Positions 40,511 through 49,642 of a stretch of DNA of 64,000 bases are shown in pieces. The notes under the pieces were generated by a model, which was not told where the DNA came from, did not search any database, and saw only the letters and a program-made list of their open reading frames with translations. Position 1 is the first letter of the stretch, and every line of letters starts with the position of its first letter. The stretch is from the NCBI RefSeq assembly GCF_000243675.2, contig NZ_AHMM02000006.1, positions 124,001-188,000 on the forward strand, given 5' to 3'. Position numbers and translations under genes: made by a program. Origin of the DNA: Leptospira inadai serovar Lyme str. 10. Lineage in GTDB: Bacteria > Spirochaetota > Leptospiria > Leptospirales > Leptospiraceae.

Positions 40511-42741
40511 CGGAACACCTCAACTAACCCGCTTTCGTAACGGTTCGAAAGTTCCGAAACGGGAATCTCTATTTTAAAATCGGCGATTCGCAGCTTTGGA
40601 TCGGAAACCGTCTCTCCCAGTAGAAAGAAATCGAGACGCGTACTTAAAGTCGCTTCCCGAATCGATATTTCGTTTTTCATTTCGAAACCGATTAAAATGC
40701 AGGAAGCAGTCTCTCCGAACAGAGTCAAATCGATTCGATCTTGACGGAGTTCCTGTAGATTCGCTTCGATTCCTAAACCGGAGAAGATTGCCGTCTTGGC
40801 CAAAGCGATGGCTATTCCTCCCAAGGATAAATCGTGGGCCGAAACCACCCTGGAATCTTTTCCGAGGGAAACGATCAAATCCAGCAAAGACTTTTCGTGG
40901 GAGAGATCCAGCTCCGGGATCCGTCCTTGCACCGTCTGCCACCGGATTTTTTGGAATTCGCTCCCGCCTAGCGATGGGCGAAATTTTCCGATGAGGGCCA
41001 ACTTGATTCCGGCCTTCCTAGGATAATTCCGTATTCCTAGTTTCTTGTTATTCAATATTCCGACCATTCCGATCGTTGGCGTGGGATAAATGGGTCCTTC
41101 GGGGGATTCATTATAAAAGGAGACGTTCCCTCCGGTTACCGGTAGTCCGAGGAAGCGACAAGCATCTCCCATCCCCCGAATACATTCGGAAAACATATAG
41201 TAGTTTTCCGGAATGTACGGATTGGCGAAATTCAGGTTATTCGTCACTCCGAGAGGATCGGCGCCGGTTACTGCGACGTTGCGCGCAGCTTCGCAGACGG
41301 CAAATATCGTTCCATGATAAGGATCCAGATACGTGTATCGGGAGTTGCAATCGGTTGCGGTAGCGAGCGCCCTGTCCGTTTCGGGAATGGCCGAGAGCCC
41401 GCCGTCGTATCCCGGGCCGATGAGTTTTACCAGCCCGACTTCGGTGTCATATTGCTCGATAATCGGTCTTCTAGAGGAAATATTCCAGCCTTCCAAAAGT
41501 TTCGAGAATATGGAATCGATTTCCTCGGTTTCCCGCAAGTCCGGTAAAGAGTGAAGAGTCCAAGCGGACACCTGATCCAGATATGCCGGGCGTTTTGTTT
41601 CACGAACGTAGCGGGGGGCTCCTCCGCCCAATACCAGGGATTCGGCAGGAATCTTGACCTTCAGTTTCCCGTCTTTATGGACTTCCAACATTCCGTCGTT
41701 CGTGACTTCTCCGATTTGAACCGCATTTAAATTCCATTTTTTGAATATTGAAACGAGTTCTTCTTCCCTGCCTTTGATCGGGATCACGAGCATTCTCTCT
41801 TGGCTCTCCGAAAGCATCGCCTCATAGGCGTTCATTCCGGTTTCCCGAAAAGGAACCAAATCCAAATCGATCCGCATTCCGGTCTTTCCCTTTGCGCTCA
41901 TTTCGGACGTTGCACAGGAAATTCCTGCGGCTCCCATATCTTGAATTCCCACTAATAGGCCTTTTTGAATGGCTTCGAGAGAGGCTTCCATCAGAAGTTT
42001 TTCCATAAACGGGTCCCCGACTTGGACGGCGGACCGCTTCGACTCGGATTCCTTGGTTAGGTCTTTTGATGCAAAGGAAGCCCCATGAATTCCGTCTCTT
42101 CCGGTAGTAGAGCCTACGATAAAAACGGCGTTTCCGACTTTGCCTCCGGTAGTCGCGCTAGCCATTTGATCATGACGCACGATTCCGACCGTCATGGCAT
42201 TTACGAGCGGGTTTTTGGAAAAACATTCATCGATAAAAAGTTCTCCACCGGACACGGCAATCCCGAGAGAATTTCCGTAATCGCCGATTCCCTTAACCGC
42301 CCTTGATAACAGATATTTATTTCGAGGTTCGTCAGGATTCCCGAAGCGGAGCGAATTCAAAGAGACGATCGGCCTAGCGCCCATAGTAAAAATGTCTCTC
42401 ATGATTCCACCCACGCCGGTGGCCGCGCCCTGGTAAGGTTCGACTGCAGTGGGATGATTATGGCTTTCTATCTTGAAAACGACTGCGAGTCCGTCTCCGA
42501 TATCCATAGCTCCCGCGTTTTCTTCCCCGGCTTGGGCCAGGAGTTTATCCGATTTTGTCGGAAGGGTCTTTAACTGCAGGATGGAATTCTTGTACGAGCA
42601 ATGCTCCGACCACATAGCGGAGAAGACTCCGAGTTCGGTCGAGTTGGGAATTCTTCCCAATATTTCTTGGATCTTGGCGAATTCTTCCGTCGTGAGCCCG
42701 TGATCTAAGGCGTCTTCGAGGGAAACGGCTTCTTTTTCCAT
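40507..42741 (-). CDS. purL: phosphoribosylformylglycinamidine synthase subunit PurL
   Basis: 744 aa from the ATG at 42741; a GTG at 42789 would add 16 residues. Small-type PurL, which needs PurQ and PurS, neither of which is adjacent. It makes FGAM from FGAR with glutamine-derived ammonia. Motifs: FSAMWSEHCSYKNS, FKIESHNHPTAVEPYQGAATGVGG, IQDMGAAGISCATSEMSAKG and the C-terminal ATP-binding VVSAHDLSLGGIAIALAK. Upstream of the LRR gene and ileS on the same strand. Confidence 0.95.
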   Translation of the reverse strand: MEKEAVSLEDALDHGLTTEEFAKIQEILGRIPNSTELGVFSAMWSEHCSYKNSILQLKTLPTKSDKLLAQAGEENAGAMDIGDGLAVVFKIESHNHPTAVEPYQGAATGVGGIMRDIFTMGARPIVSLNSLRFGNPDEPRNKYLLSRAVKGIGDYGNSLGIAVSGGELFIDECFSKNPLVNAMTVGIVRHDQMASATTGGKVGNAVFIVGSTTGRDGIHGASFASKDLTKESESKRSAVQVGDPFMEKLLMEASLEAIQKGLLVGIQDMGAAGISCATSEMSAKGKTGMRIDLDLVPFRETGMNAYEAMLSESQERMLVIPIKGREEELVSIFKKWNLNAVQIGEVTNDGMLEVHKDGKLKVKIPAESLVLGGGAPRYVRETKRPAYLDQVSAWTLHSLPDLRETEEIDSIFSKLLEGWNISSRRPIIEQYDTEVGLVKLIGPGYDGGLSAIPETDRALATATDCNSRYTYLDPYHGTIFAVCEAARNVAVTGADPLGVTNNLNFANPYIPENYYMFSECIRGMGDACRFLGLPVTGGNVSFYNESPEGPIYPTPTIGMVGILNNKKLGIRNYPRKAGIKLALIGKFRPSLGGSEFQKIRWQTVQGRIPELDLSHEKSLLDLIVSLGKDSRVVSAHDLSLGGIAIALAKTAIFSGLGIEANLQELRQDRIDLTLFGETASCILIGFEMKNEISIREATLSTRLDFFLLGETVSDPKLRIADFKIEIPVSELSNRYESGLVEVFR

Positions 42742-42934
42742 TACGGAACCAGTTTTTCCCGCTCTAGGCCCAAGGGAAACCACTTTCACCTAAATACGTT
42801 TATCTCGGAGCGGGGACGAAATACTTTCTATTTCCGAAACCGAGGAAATTCTAAGGTTCGGTAATAACCGGATCGGTGCCAGTCCGCCTTCTCTCCGGAA
42901 TTTTTCCGGCCAGGAGCCTGCCTTGCTTTTCTTT

Positions 42935-43411
42935 TTAAATTCCGTAGTAAGCCCTGCGATAATAAAGAAGAGGTCGCTTTGAATCGTCCGAAGCGGCAAA
43001 CAGAACCCGGCCCACTACGATAGTATGATCTCCTCCATCCACTTGCTTTTCCAAATCGCATTCCAAGCGAGATAGGGTCCCTTCCAAGTACGGGACTCCA
43101 TTATGGCCCAAACTACAGGCTAGGGTTTGGATTAGCTCGTGTTTATCGATTTTTCCCGATGCAAATTGGTTGGATAGATTCTCCTGTTCCGCAGAAAGAA
43201 TATTCACCGTAAATTTTCCCGATGCCAATAGGGGATCGTGGCTGGAGATATTCTTTTGCAAATTGAATAAGACCAGCGGAGGATCTAACGATAAGGAGCT
43301 AAAACTGCTTACGGTAAGTCCGCCCGTTCGAGTCGTATCCGAATACGTGATCACGGTTACGCCTGAGGAAAAATGAGAGAGAGCATTCTTAAAATCGTCG
43401 TGACTTAGGGG
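42935..43411 (-). CDS. flavin reductase-like FMN-binding protein
   Basis: 158 aa from the ATG at 43411 (MPLSHDDFKNALSHFSSGVTVIT); the frame is open 26 residues further but with poor similarity. Split-barrel FMN-binding fold of the flavin reductase/HpaC group: FSSGVTVITYSDTTRTGGLTVSSFSSLS, PPLVLFNLQKNISSHDPL, FTVNILSAEQENLSNQFA and DHTIVVGRVLFA. It likely reduces flavin with NAD(P)H for a monooxygenase that is not encoded nearby. No neighbours in an operon. Confidence 0.85.
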   Translation of the reverse strand, partial: PLSHDDFKNALSHFSSGVTVITYSDTTRTGGLTVSSFSSLSLDPPLVLFNLQKNISSHDPLLASGKFTVNILSAEQENLSNQFASGKIDKHELIQTLACSLGHNGVPYLEGTLSRLECDLEKQVDGGDHTIVVGRVLFAASDDSKRPLLYYRRAYYGI

Positions 43412-44049
43412 CATGCGGATATTTGATTCGGGTTCTCTGGATTTGTAAAGTTTTACTTCCCGGAACGCGAATGAATTTCCGGAAAGCAAAACGCATCTTT
43501 GACGCCGGCAAATCGCCTTTTTTGGCGACCTTTACTCGGGCCGGCGTCGGGAACCTAGTCGGTATCGATCCCAGAAATAATTTACTCTCTCGTTGCGTCA
43601 CTCTATCTTGGGAATAAAGTTTGCTTATTTTGGAAACAATTTTCGATGAAAAAGGTCCGAATGTTCGGCAGAAGTTTTTCAGTATCGGAGGTTTTAGTTC
43701 CTTCGCTCTATGCGTTTTTTCCGTTTCGGTCTCTCGGGTTTCGATTATGCTTACGATTGACGATGAGCTTTTGAGAGTGAAATTCAATTAGAAAATCATA
43801 ACATAAGTCAAGGGAAGGATTTTTATTTTTGATAATCCGATCGGGTTATTCGGATCATTGTGTAAAAATTATTGATTGCCTAAATACCGTGGAGAACGAA
43901 AATTCATAAATTATTTCCGATATTTTAGAAAAATTCCGAGAAGTCGTTTATCTATAAACTATAATCGAAATTAATAAAATTAATGAAATTAATAATTTAC
44001 TCAGTAATAAATAAATGTTATATTGCGAAGTCTTTATGGGGAGTCGCGG
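43412..44049. other. 638-bp gap without a convincing gene; AT-rich iteron-like repeats
   Basis: The first half has mixed composition and short ORFs with no good start or similarity. From about 43790 the sequence is very AT-rich, with three tandem 9-bp units AAATTAATR at 43968-43976, 43977-43985 and 43986-43994. It probably carries the promoters for the flanking divergent genes. The composition shift marks the start of the accessory patch that runs to about 46990. Confidence 0.5.
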
Positions 44050-44388
44050 ATGGCTTTTTTTACCGTTAGAATTGAGCTCAAGAATGAGCCGAGACATAAT
44101 TTGGACAATGACCCTTATCGAGTTCTAGATAAAGAAATGAAAAAAAGAAAATTCAAGACGACGATCTCGGGATTGCCCGGAAAAGTTTTTGAACTTCCAA
44201 AGGCGGAGTACATCTATCAGGGCGACGAAGATTTGGACGGTGTTTTTCGCTTAGCGCTCTCTGCCACAAAGAAAACGGACGGAAAATATTCCATTATCGT
44301 CGATCAAATCGTCAGAAGTCGATGGACCGGACTCGAAGATGCGTATTTTATAAAACAATTAATGGATTACGAAGAAAGCGTTTGTTAA
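44050..44388 (+). CDS. small protein resembling the GhoS/DUF2622 family
   Basis: 112 aa from the ATG at 44050, with GGGGAGTCGCGG just before it. The layout MAFFTVRIELKNEP..., KKRKFKTTISG, VFELPKAEYIYQGD, then a helix and TDGKYSIIVDQIVRSRWTGLE agrees with a family of about 100-residue proteins (TVRxEL...GFxRxI...YxLPxAEY...W.GL) that I associate with DUF2622 and the GhoS endoribonuclease antitoxin. I hold this from memory of the pattern only. No toxin gene (GhoT-like, small membrane peptide) is seen beside it. Solitary, in an AT-rich region. Confidence 0.55.
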   Translation: MAFFTVRIELKNEPRHNLDNDPYRVLDKEMKKRKFKTTISGLPGKVFELPKAEYIYQGDEDLDGVFRLALSATKKTDGKYSIIVDQIVRSRWTGLEDAYFIKQLMDYEESVC

Positions 44389-44572
44389 TACGCAAGCGCT
44401 CGTCGAATTTTTCGGATGCGAGTTTGAATTAGACTTTAAATAAGCCTAATGTGATGGAGCTACATCGGAAATTTGCCGCAACGATAGATTTTATCCCGGT
44501 TTTTTATCGTATTGCCGGTTCAAATAAATTTCGAAGCAGTTTCGAAAGTTGAATTTTTTCGTTAAATCGGGA

Positions 44573-45541
44573 TCAAATAACTCGCTGGGTCGGCTTGTTT
44601 TCATTCCGGAGAGAATTTCTGGAAATCGATTTCAGCCGGTTGAACGTAACCTTGTGGAGTTTTTCATTCTGAAGGGACAAATGTTTCCGTTCCTTACGAA
44701 ATAGCGCAAAAAGAGTAAGATTTACGTTGATACGCCTAAACGTTAATTTCCAAATTAGTAAAGTACCAAAGTAGAATAATTTCTTCAAAATAACGCCTAA
44801 TTTAGCGCTGCTCCCGGAAACGGAGGCAATCGGTTTTAAAATAGTGAATTCCACCGAAGAAAATCCGCATTGCTTTGATAGCATCGCTAGGGTTTTTTCG
44901 GAATAATCATTTATATGATCTTTCGCTTCCAGATAATGATAATCGGGCTTCATTCCGTTGATTAAAACCTTTAACTTTGCTTTATATAGTTGAACCGGAA
45001 AGTTGGGGGTTTGAATGAATAGAAACCCGCCCGGTTTTAATAATGTGAGCAGATACGTAATTAAGCCGTGAGGTTTCGGGATGTGTTCGATCACATCCCA
45101 AAGTGTGATAATATCGAAATGCGCCTCAGGAAGGCCGCTGGTTTGCACGATACCGGAATGGACGTTTTTTAATCCGTTTTTTTCCTTCGCGAACTTTATC
45201 GCTTGGTTTGAGATCTCATAACCGACAGCATCCCAGCCCGGTCGATCATTATTGACCATTTTAATGAAGAAACCGAGCCCACAACCTACATCAAGGATGT
45301 TTCCCTTAGGTGAAGATAGAAATTTTTCTATGAAATCCTGGTAAATTTCTCTGTGTGCCAGGTCCCACCAATTTAAATCGTAGGAAGTCTCCTCTTCGCC
45401 CCAGTATCCTTCATAATGTTCGTCTTGTTCGTACGTGGAAAATACGTGATCGCAATCTAAACAACGAACTATGGCGATACTGTTTTCGATAAAAACGGTT
45501 TCGTTTCTTTGGCTTTTGCAGAGGTAGCATGTCTGATTCAA
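44573..45541 (-). CDS. class I SAM-dependent methyltransferase with N-terminal zinc finger
   Basis: 322 aa. The N-terminus has paired cysteines (CYLCKSQ...VRCLDCDHVF), a zinc-ribbon often found in sugar or polyketide methyltransferases. The SAM motif is NILDVGCGLGFFIKMV (about residue 85); DIITLWDVIEHIPKPHG and LLKPGGFLFIQTPNFP are the post-motifs. The last 110 residues are basic and include a hydrophobic stretch, possibly membrane-associated. This type usually acts on NDP-sugars in surface polysaccharide clusters, but no such genes flank it. Its AT-rich codon use, unlike the neighbouring housekeeping genes, suggests horizontal acquisition. Confidence 0.78.
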   Translation of the reverse strand: MNQTCYLCKSQRNETVFIENSIAIVRCLDCDHVFSTYEQDEHYEGYWGEEETSYDLNWWDLAHREIYQDFIEKFLSSPKGNILDVGCGLGFFIKMVNNDRPGWDAVGYEISNQAIKFAKEKNGLKNVHSGIVQTSGLPEAHFDIITLWDVIEHIPKPHGLITYLLTLLKPGGFLFIQTPNFPVQLYKAKLKVLINGMKPDYHYLEAKDHINDYSEKTLAMLSKQCGFSSVEFTILKPIASVSGSSAKLGVILKKLFYFGTLLIWKLTFRRINVNLTLFALFRKERKHLSLQNEKLHKVTFNRLKSISRNSLRNENKPTQRVI

Positions 45542-45859
45542 GTGATTCTTCCTTCGGGGATTTTCATTCTATTTGCAGATGGCTTTCTAAATTGCCTGTT
45601 TTACCATCGGATTCGGTTAAAAACTCGCGTTACTACTGAACCCCGGCTATGAAGTTTGAAATCGTCGTTTCTAAAATTCGAAAATGTTGTAAAATGTTTT
45701 ATATTAGAATTGCTTCCCTTTGTCATCAAAAATTACAAAATTTAGTTCACGATGATCACTCAAGTAATAATATTTAATGAAATAAGTCCCGAACGTACTG
45801 TCTTTGAGTAGGGTTTGGCCATAAATTTTACAAAATCATTTATGAGATTTTCTTAAAAG

Positions 45860-45942
45860 CAGAGGACAGAGGACAGAGGACAGAGGACAGAGGACAGAGG
45901 ACAGAGGACAGAGGACAGAGGACAGAGGACAGAGGACAGAGA
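45860..45942 (+). repeat. CAGAGGA heptamer tandem array, 11 full units
   Basis: Eleven perfect CAGAGGA units followed by CAGAGA. The same heptamer starts the dispersed repeat at 5921 (four units) and occurs in variant form at 6163 and 46164. The array is the left end of a repeat copy whose right half, ending in GCAGCTTCTGTC, lies at 46079-46132, with an unrelated 140-bp interior between. Not in a coding frame here. Array length is likely to vary by slippage. Confidence 0.9.
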
Positions 45943-46078
45943 ATTATTTCTATTTCCCTGGCAACAATTTTTTCAAAAGCGAATTATGTTGGAGCGAGGT
46001 GTTACTGGATTTTCGATGTGGGGGTATCAGGGGGGTGACAGCTCAAGTGTGTAAATGACTTGTTAATAAATTAAAAAA

Positions 46079-46135
46079 CATAGTAGATTCTTCCTCCTAC
46101 CCCAGCATTTCCAACATCGCGCAGCTTCTGTCTAG
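46079..46135 (+). repeat. dispersed repeat, right half of copy d
   Basis: CATAGTAGATTCTTCCTCC... TTTCCAACATCGCGCAGCTTCTGTC matches the right parts of copies b (6252-6308) and c (46240-46297). Together with the heptamer array at 45860 it forms a full-length copy (45860-46135) whose central part has diverged or been replaced. Confidence 0.65.
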
Positions 46136-46163
46136 CGTGAGCAAAGCGAACGCGTCTGTCTTG

Positions 46164-46302
46164 CAGAGGACAGAAGACAGAGGACTGAAGACAGAACATT
46201 GATGAGCGGAGATTCCACGTTCTAGAGGAAGATTTTTGTGTTATAGTGGATTTTTCCTCTACTTCTCTAACCTTTCCAACATCTAGCAGCTACTGTCCTC
46301 AG
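46164..46302 (+). repeat. dispersed repeat, copy c, interrupted by group II intron
   Basis: The left end carries variant heptamers (CAGAGGACAGAAGACAGAGGACTGAAGACAG), followed by the shared middle ACATTGATGAGCGGAGATTCC..., GAAGATTTTTGTGTTATAGTGG. The right end GCAGCTACTGTCCTCAG is the inverse of the left-end CTGAGGACAG motif. A group II intron begins directly after 46302. The repeat continues as TCCTCAGTCCTCTG at 46983-46996, so that joining the flanks restores a CAGTCCT heptamer register. Confidence 0.7.
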
Positions 46303-46982
46303 GTGCGCCAGGCAAAGTCTGGGATTTCCAATGGAGGGAAGGACTCCATCCTGCTCATTGTTCATTCGGCAGGTAGCGAAAAGAGCCTTTGTAACGGTAA
46401 CGGAACAAAGGAAGCCTCTCGTAGCAAAGAAATGAGCCATAGCGAAAGCGAACCAATGTTGGAAGCCTCGTAACAGAAATAAGTGGTATTAGCCAGTCTC
46501 TCTGATAAGATGAAGCTTGGAATCGACAAGGTAGAAATGAACAAATGCACTTGTCGGAATACTCGGGGTAAAGTTGGATAGCGCGTTTCGAAGGAAACAC
46601 CAGGAACCTGGGAGATCCTTATTTGTGCTTAAATGCAACAAGTGTAGAGAACGAATAATTTACATTTGGCGAATAAGGAAGTCGGAAGAACTCAAAGTAG
46701 CGAAGAACTGGGGTAATGCCCAGGGAGCGAAGGGGTTCTTATAGAGAATGCTTAGAAATTAAAGGAGTAAGCCCGCTTGATGGAAACATTCACTACGGAA
46801 ATAGATAAGAACCCATTGAATCATGATGGATTATCGGAAAAACTAACTCAATTAAAATCCAAGCTCTACCAAAAAGCGAAAGCAATGAGGTACAGTCTCT
46901 TAAAAGAGCCGAATGCGGGAAATCTGCACGTTCGGTTCGTTGAGGGGGATGGAAGTCTAACAGACTTCCATCTCTACTCTAC
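46303..46982 (+). mobile_element. group II intron with deleted reverse-transcriptase gene
   Basis: The 5' end GTGCG (46303) is the group II consensus. Conserved domain I-III stretches follow (GAAACACCAGGAACCTGGGAGATCC near 46590; GGTAATGCCCAGGGAGCGAAGG near 46713). A reverse-transcriptase start is present at 46777, but the ORF is cut after about 38 codons. Domain V is at 46906-46938: GAGCCGAA paired with TTCGGTTC, keeping the AGC triad and a GAAA loop. Domain VI follows as a perfect 11-bp hairpin (46948-46972) with a CTAC segment. The 3' boundary at 46982 is inferred because joining 46302 to 46983 restores a heptamer repeat. The element lacks its own maturase, so it depends on one in trans if it still splices. 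It lies 14 bp past the stop of the minus-strand amidase gene. Confidence 0.82.
46777..46890 (+). pseudogene. N-terminal remnant of group II intron reverse transcriptase
   Basis: MMETFTTEIDKNPLNHDG...LTQLKSKLYQKAKAMR matches the start of group II intron-encoded LtrA-like proteins (the KLYQKAK segment that normally continues into ...FRFYSLYDKIYR). After the codon for MR the sequence jumps into the domain IV-V region (SLLKEPNAG is read from RNA-coding sequence), so roughly 400 codons are missing. The true start is ATG 46780 or TTG 46777, with an AAAGGAG ribosome-binding site about 15 bases upstream. Confidence 0.75.
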
Positions 46983-46996
46983 TCCTCAGTCCTCTG

Positions 46997-48475
46997 CTAG
47001 CTCGCCCAGGGTTTTGCCTTTTCCAGTTGTGAGGCGAGTCGGATCAGGATATCCTCCCGACCTCGAGCTCCTGTAAACATCATTCCGATCGGCAAGCCGA
47101 ATCTTGTGCGAGACAAGGGAACGGACATCGAGGGCTGGCCCGTTAAATTTGCGAGCTGAGTAAACGGAGTGCGGGATAGATTTTTTTCCAAAAGTTGATC
47201 GACCATGCCCGTAGCCAATAGAAGTTTTCCTAAGCCGGCTCGGCCTATGATTTGCATCGCAATCTCTTCGTAGAACTTCGGAGCTAATTCCCCGATCTTG
47301 GCGGGTGGTTCCGCGGTTGCGGGAGTAAGATAAACGTCATACTCTCGATGGAACTCCTCGGTTCGAAAGGCCGCCTGATCCCAATAGCGGATTGCCGAGA
47401 CGAATTCTCCGGCTCCAACCGAACGACCCAATAAACCCAGGATCCATGTCGTAGATTCTACATCGCCCATCCTGGCTTTTCTTCCGAGCACAGTTTCTAA
47501 TTTTTGAATTTCTGCGGCCACTTCTCCGAAATACATCATGATGTAGGCTTTCGCCAGTTTTTTTCCGTCGATCTTCGGGGTTGCCTCTTCCACTTTATGA
47601 CCTAAGGATTTCAATAACTTGGCCGTTTCTAAAACCGCTTCCGAATGATCGGCATTGACTCCGGTGCCGATCGGAGATTGAAATGAATAAGCGATTCGTA
47701 ATTTTCCGGGAGCTTTCCTGGTCTCGGAGAGAAAGGTTGCTTTAGGTTTTTCTAAATTAAAAGCTTCCGCTTGAGTGATTCCGCAAACTAAATCCAAAAT
47801 TGCCGCGCTATCCCGTACGGATTTTGTCAGCACATGATCGGCAGAGGCACCCTGCCAAACTCTTCCTAACGGATAGACCGGTACTCGTCCTCTACTCGGT
47901 TTTAATCCGAATAATCCGCAATAAGCCGCCGGAATTCGAATCGAACCTCCGCCATCCGAAGCTGTGGCGACGGAAACCATTCCGGAGGCGACGGCTGCGG
48001 CCGATCCTCCGCTAGATCCGCCAGGGGTGCGTTCGAGGTCCCAGGGGTTTCGGGTCGGACCGTGAAGTTTCGGTTCGGTAATTCCCATCAAAGCGAATTC
48101 CGGAACATTCGTAGTGCCCATGAATATGAATCCGGCCTTTCTAAATCTCGAAACGAATTCCGTGTCCGATTCTGCGATGTATTTACGATACGCTTTGGAG
48201 CCGGAGGTGATTCTTTCTCCTTTCACTTCATGTATGATATCCTTCAGCAATATGGGAACCCCGAAAAAAGGTCCCTTGGGGCTTTTGCCGGAAGCGGCGA
48301 GGCTTCTTGCTTGTTCGATCGTTTGTTGTACGACTGCGTTTAATTTAGGATTCAGAGTCTCGATTTTCTTAGCCGAAAATTCCACTAATTCTTTCGGGTG
48401 GGCTTTTTTTCGACGGATCAGCTCGGAAAGCCCCAATGCATCGTACGCTTCGAAATCCTGCGCCTCTTTCGCCAT
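46997..48475 (-). CDS. amidase signature family protein
   Basis: 492 aa from the ATG at 48475, preceded by AGGACGG 4-10 bases upstream; an ATG 18 bases earlier lacks this. The Ser-Ser-Lys triad is visible: Lys in [14 protein letters not shown], and the Gly/Ser-rich [17 protein letters not shown] with [21 protein letters not shown]. Amidase-family hydrolases include GatA; GatA is less likely because gatB and gatC are absent and the C-terminus differs. The substrate is unknown. The 3' end is intact although an intron lies 14 bp beyond it. Confidence 0.87.
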   Translation of the reverse strand: MAKEAQDFEAYDALGLSELIRRKKAHPKELVEFSAKKIETLNPKLNAVVQQTIEQARSLAASGKSPKGPFFGVPILLKDIIHEVKGERITSGSKAYRKYIAESDTEFVSRFRKAGFIFMGTTNVPEFALMGITEPKLHGPTRNPWDLERTPGGSSGGSAAAVASGMVSVATASDGGGSIRIPAAYCGLFGLKPSRGRVPVYPLGRVWQGASADHVLTKSVRDSAAILDLVCGITQAEAFNLEKPKATFLSETRKAPGKLRIAYSFQSPIGTGVNADHSEAVLETAKLLKSLGHKVEEATPKIDGKKLAKAYIMMYFGEVAAEIQKLETVLGRKARMGDVESTTWILGLLGRSVGAGEFVSAIRYWDQAAFRTEEFHREYDVYLTPATAEPPAKIGELAPKFYEEIAMQIIGRAGLGKLLLATGMVDQLLEKNLSRTPFTQLANLTGQPSMSVPLSRTRFGLPIGMMFTGARGREDILIRLASQLEKAKPWAS

Positions 48476-48682
48476 AATATCCGTCCTATTCATTCTCCGA
48501 TCATTTCCGAACCCGGTCTAATAATTAGGGGAACGAAATCGCTCGCGATTCTCTCTAAAGAAAAGGAACGCCGGAAGAATCGAGATGGGTCAAGGCAATT
48601 CTCGGAGAGTGAGGAATTTTCATTTTCCGAATAGGCAGCCTCTTCAAAATGGGCGCTAGGCACCAACGGGAACTCGAAGAAT

Positions 48683-49642
48683 ATGATTCTAACTCTAAAA
48701 AGGCACCGGAAATATTCCATCCCGCTCGCGTTATTTCTTTCTTTCTCCGTATCCGCTGCACCGGAACAAGACCGGGACTTTCTTTCTTCGGTGAAGGAAG
48801 GTAATCTAAAGAAGGTGGAGGCTCTGCTTTCCCAAGGCGCAAGAATCGACGCAAAGGATGGGGAAGGTCGGACCTCCCTCATGCTCGCTCAGGGCGAAGA
48901 TGTAGTCGAATTTCTGATCAAGAACGGAGCAAACGTAAACGCCCAAGATCAGGAGGGAAATTCGGTCCTATACTATCGATTTCTTCCTTTATTAAAAGTA
49001 AAGGTTCCGGATATGGACGATCTAGCCGAGGCTAAGCGTTTGATCGAGTCCGGAGCCCAGGTCGAATACATGGCCCGAAAAGGGGAGGATCAGCATCCGG
49101 TTTCTCTTCTGAATATGGCGATACGGAACAAGAACCTAACGCTGGTAAAATTTCTAGTAGAGAACGGAGCGAACCCGAATCATGATCCCGGTGGCGTAGA
49201 GGAATATCCTCTCTTTCTTGCGGTTGGCGGAGCTTCTTCTTCTCCGGATCTTGCGATCACCGAATACTTGTTGGCAAACGGAGCGAAACCCGTTTTTACG
49301 AGTCGACTAAAAGAGATGCAAACTCCCGAAGGGTCCAAACAAATCGGAGCTCGAAACGCCTTTCACTACGCAACGGAAACGCTCGGCACCGATCCGAAAA
49401 TTTTCGATCTTCTCGCAAAAGCGGGCACGAACCTGAATCATCGGGATGCCCGGGGTAAAACTCCTTTGCTAGAGGCAATTTCCCGAAAGAATGTCGGCGC
49501 GGCGGAGAAGCTCATAGCTTTAGGCGCAGACATCACTCTTTCGGATATCGAAGGCAAAACTGCATTCGACTTGGCAAAAGAGGTACAACTGGAATCAGTT
49601 GCACGTCTTATTGGCGAAAAACTTTCGCCTAAAACTCCTTAG
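48683..49642 (+). CDS. exported ankyrin-repeat protein
   Basis: 319 aa with a signal peptide (SIPLALFLSFSVSAAPEQD, cleavage near residue 25). About seven ankyrin units: DFLSSVKEGNLKKVEALLSQGARIDAKD, GRTSLMLAQGEDVVEFLIKNGANVNAQD, VSLLNMAIRNKNLTLVKFLVENGANPNHD, and others to KTAFDLAKEVQLESVARLIGEKL. Likely a periplasmic protein-binding scaffold. Divergent from the amidase gene; promoters lie in the 207 bp between them. Confidence 0.85.
   Translation: MILTLKRHRKYSIPLALFLSFSVSAAPEQDRDFLSSVKEGNLKKVEALLSQGARIDAKDGEGRTSLMLAQGEDVVEFLIKNGANVNAQDQEGNSVLYYRFLPLLKVKVPDMDDLAEAKRLIESGAQVEYMARKGEDQHPVSLLNMAIRNKNLTLVKFLVENGANPNHDPGGVEEYPLFLAVGGASSSPDLAITEYLLANGAKPVFTSRLKEMQTPEGSKQIGARNAFHYATETLGTDPKIFDLLAKAGTNLNHRDARGKTPLLEAISRKNVGAAEKLIALGADITLSDIEGKTAFDLAKEVQLESVARLIGEKLSPKTP

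Larger units (their letters stand above)
45542..46302. other. 760-bp repeat-rich gap
   Basis: No convincing gene. It holds the long heptamer array (45860-45942), the right half of one dispersed-repeat copy (about 46079-46135) and copy c (46164-46302), which is interrupted by a group II intron. The first 300 bp (45542-45859) are AT-rich with no clear structure. Confidence 0.5.

Noticed and set aside
43389..43787. 132-aa minus-strand frame and a 64-aa plus-strand frame upstream of the flavin reductase
   Set aside because: Both overlap the flavin reductase start or the intergenic region without any family pattern or good start signal.
45860..45942. possible CRISPR array
   Set aside because: The repeats are 7 bp and directly abutting with no spacers, and there are no cas genes.
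46246..46473. 75-aa frame starting in the dispersed repeat
   Set aside because: It crosses from the repeat into the structured RNA part of the group II intron and has no coding similarity.
46891..47076. continuation of the reverse-transcriptase frame to 47076
   Set aside because: After about 46890 the frame reads through intron domains V and VI and the amidase 3' end; the encoded residues are not reverse-transcriptase-like.
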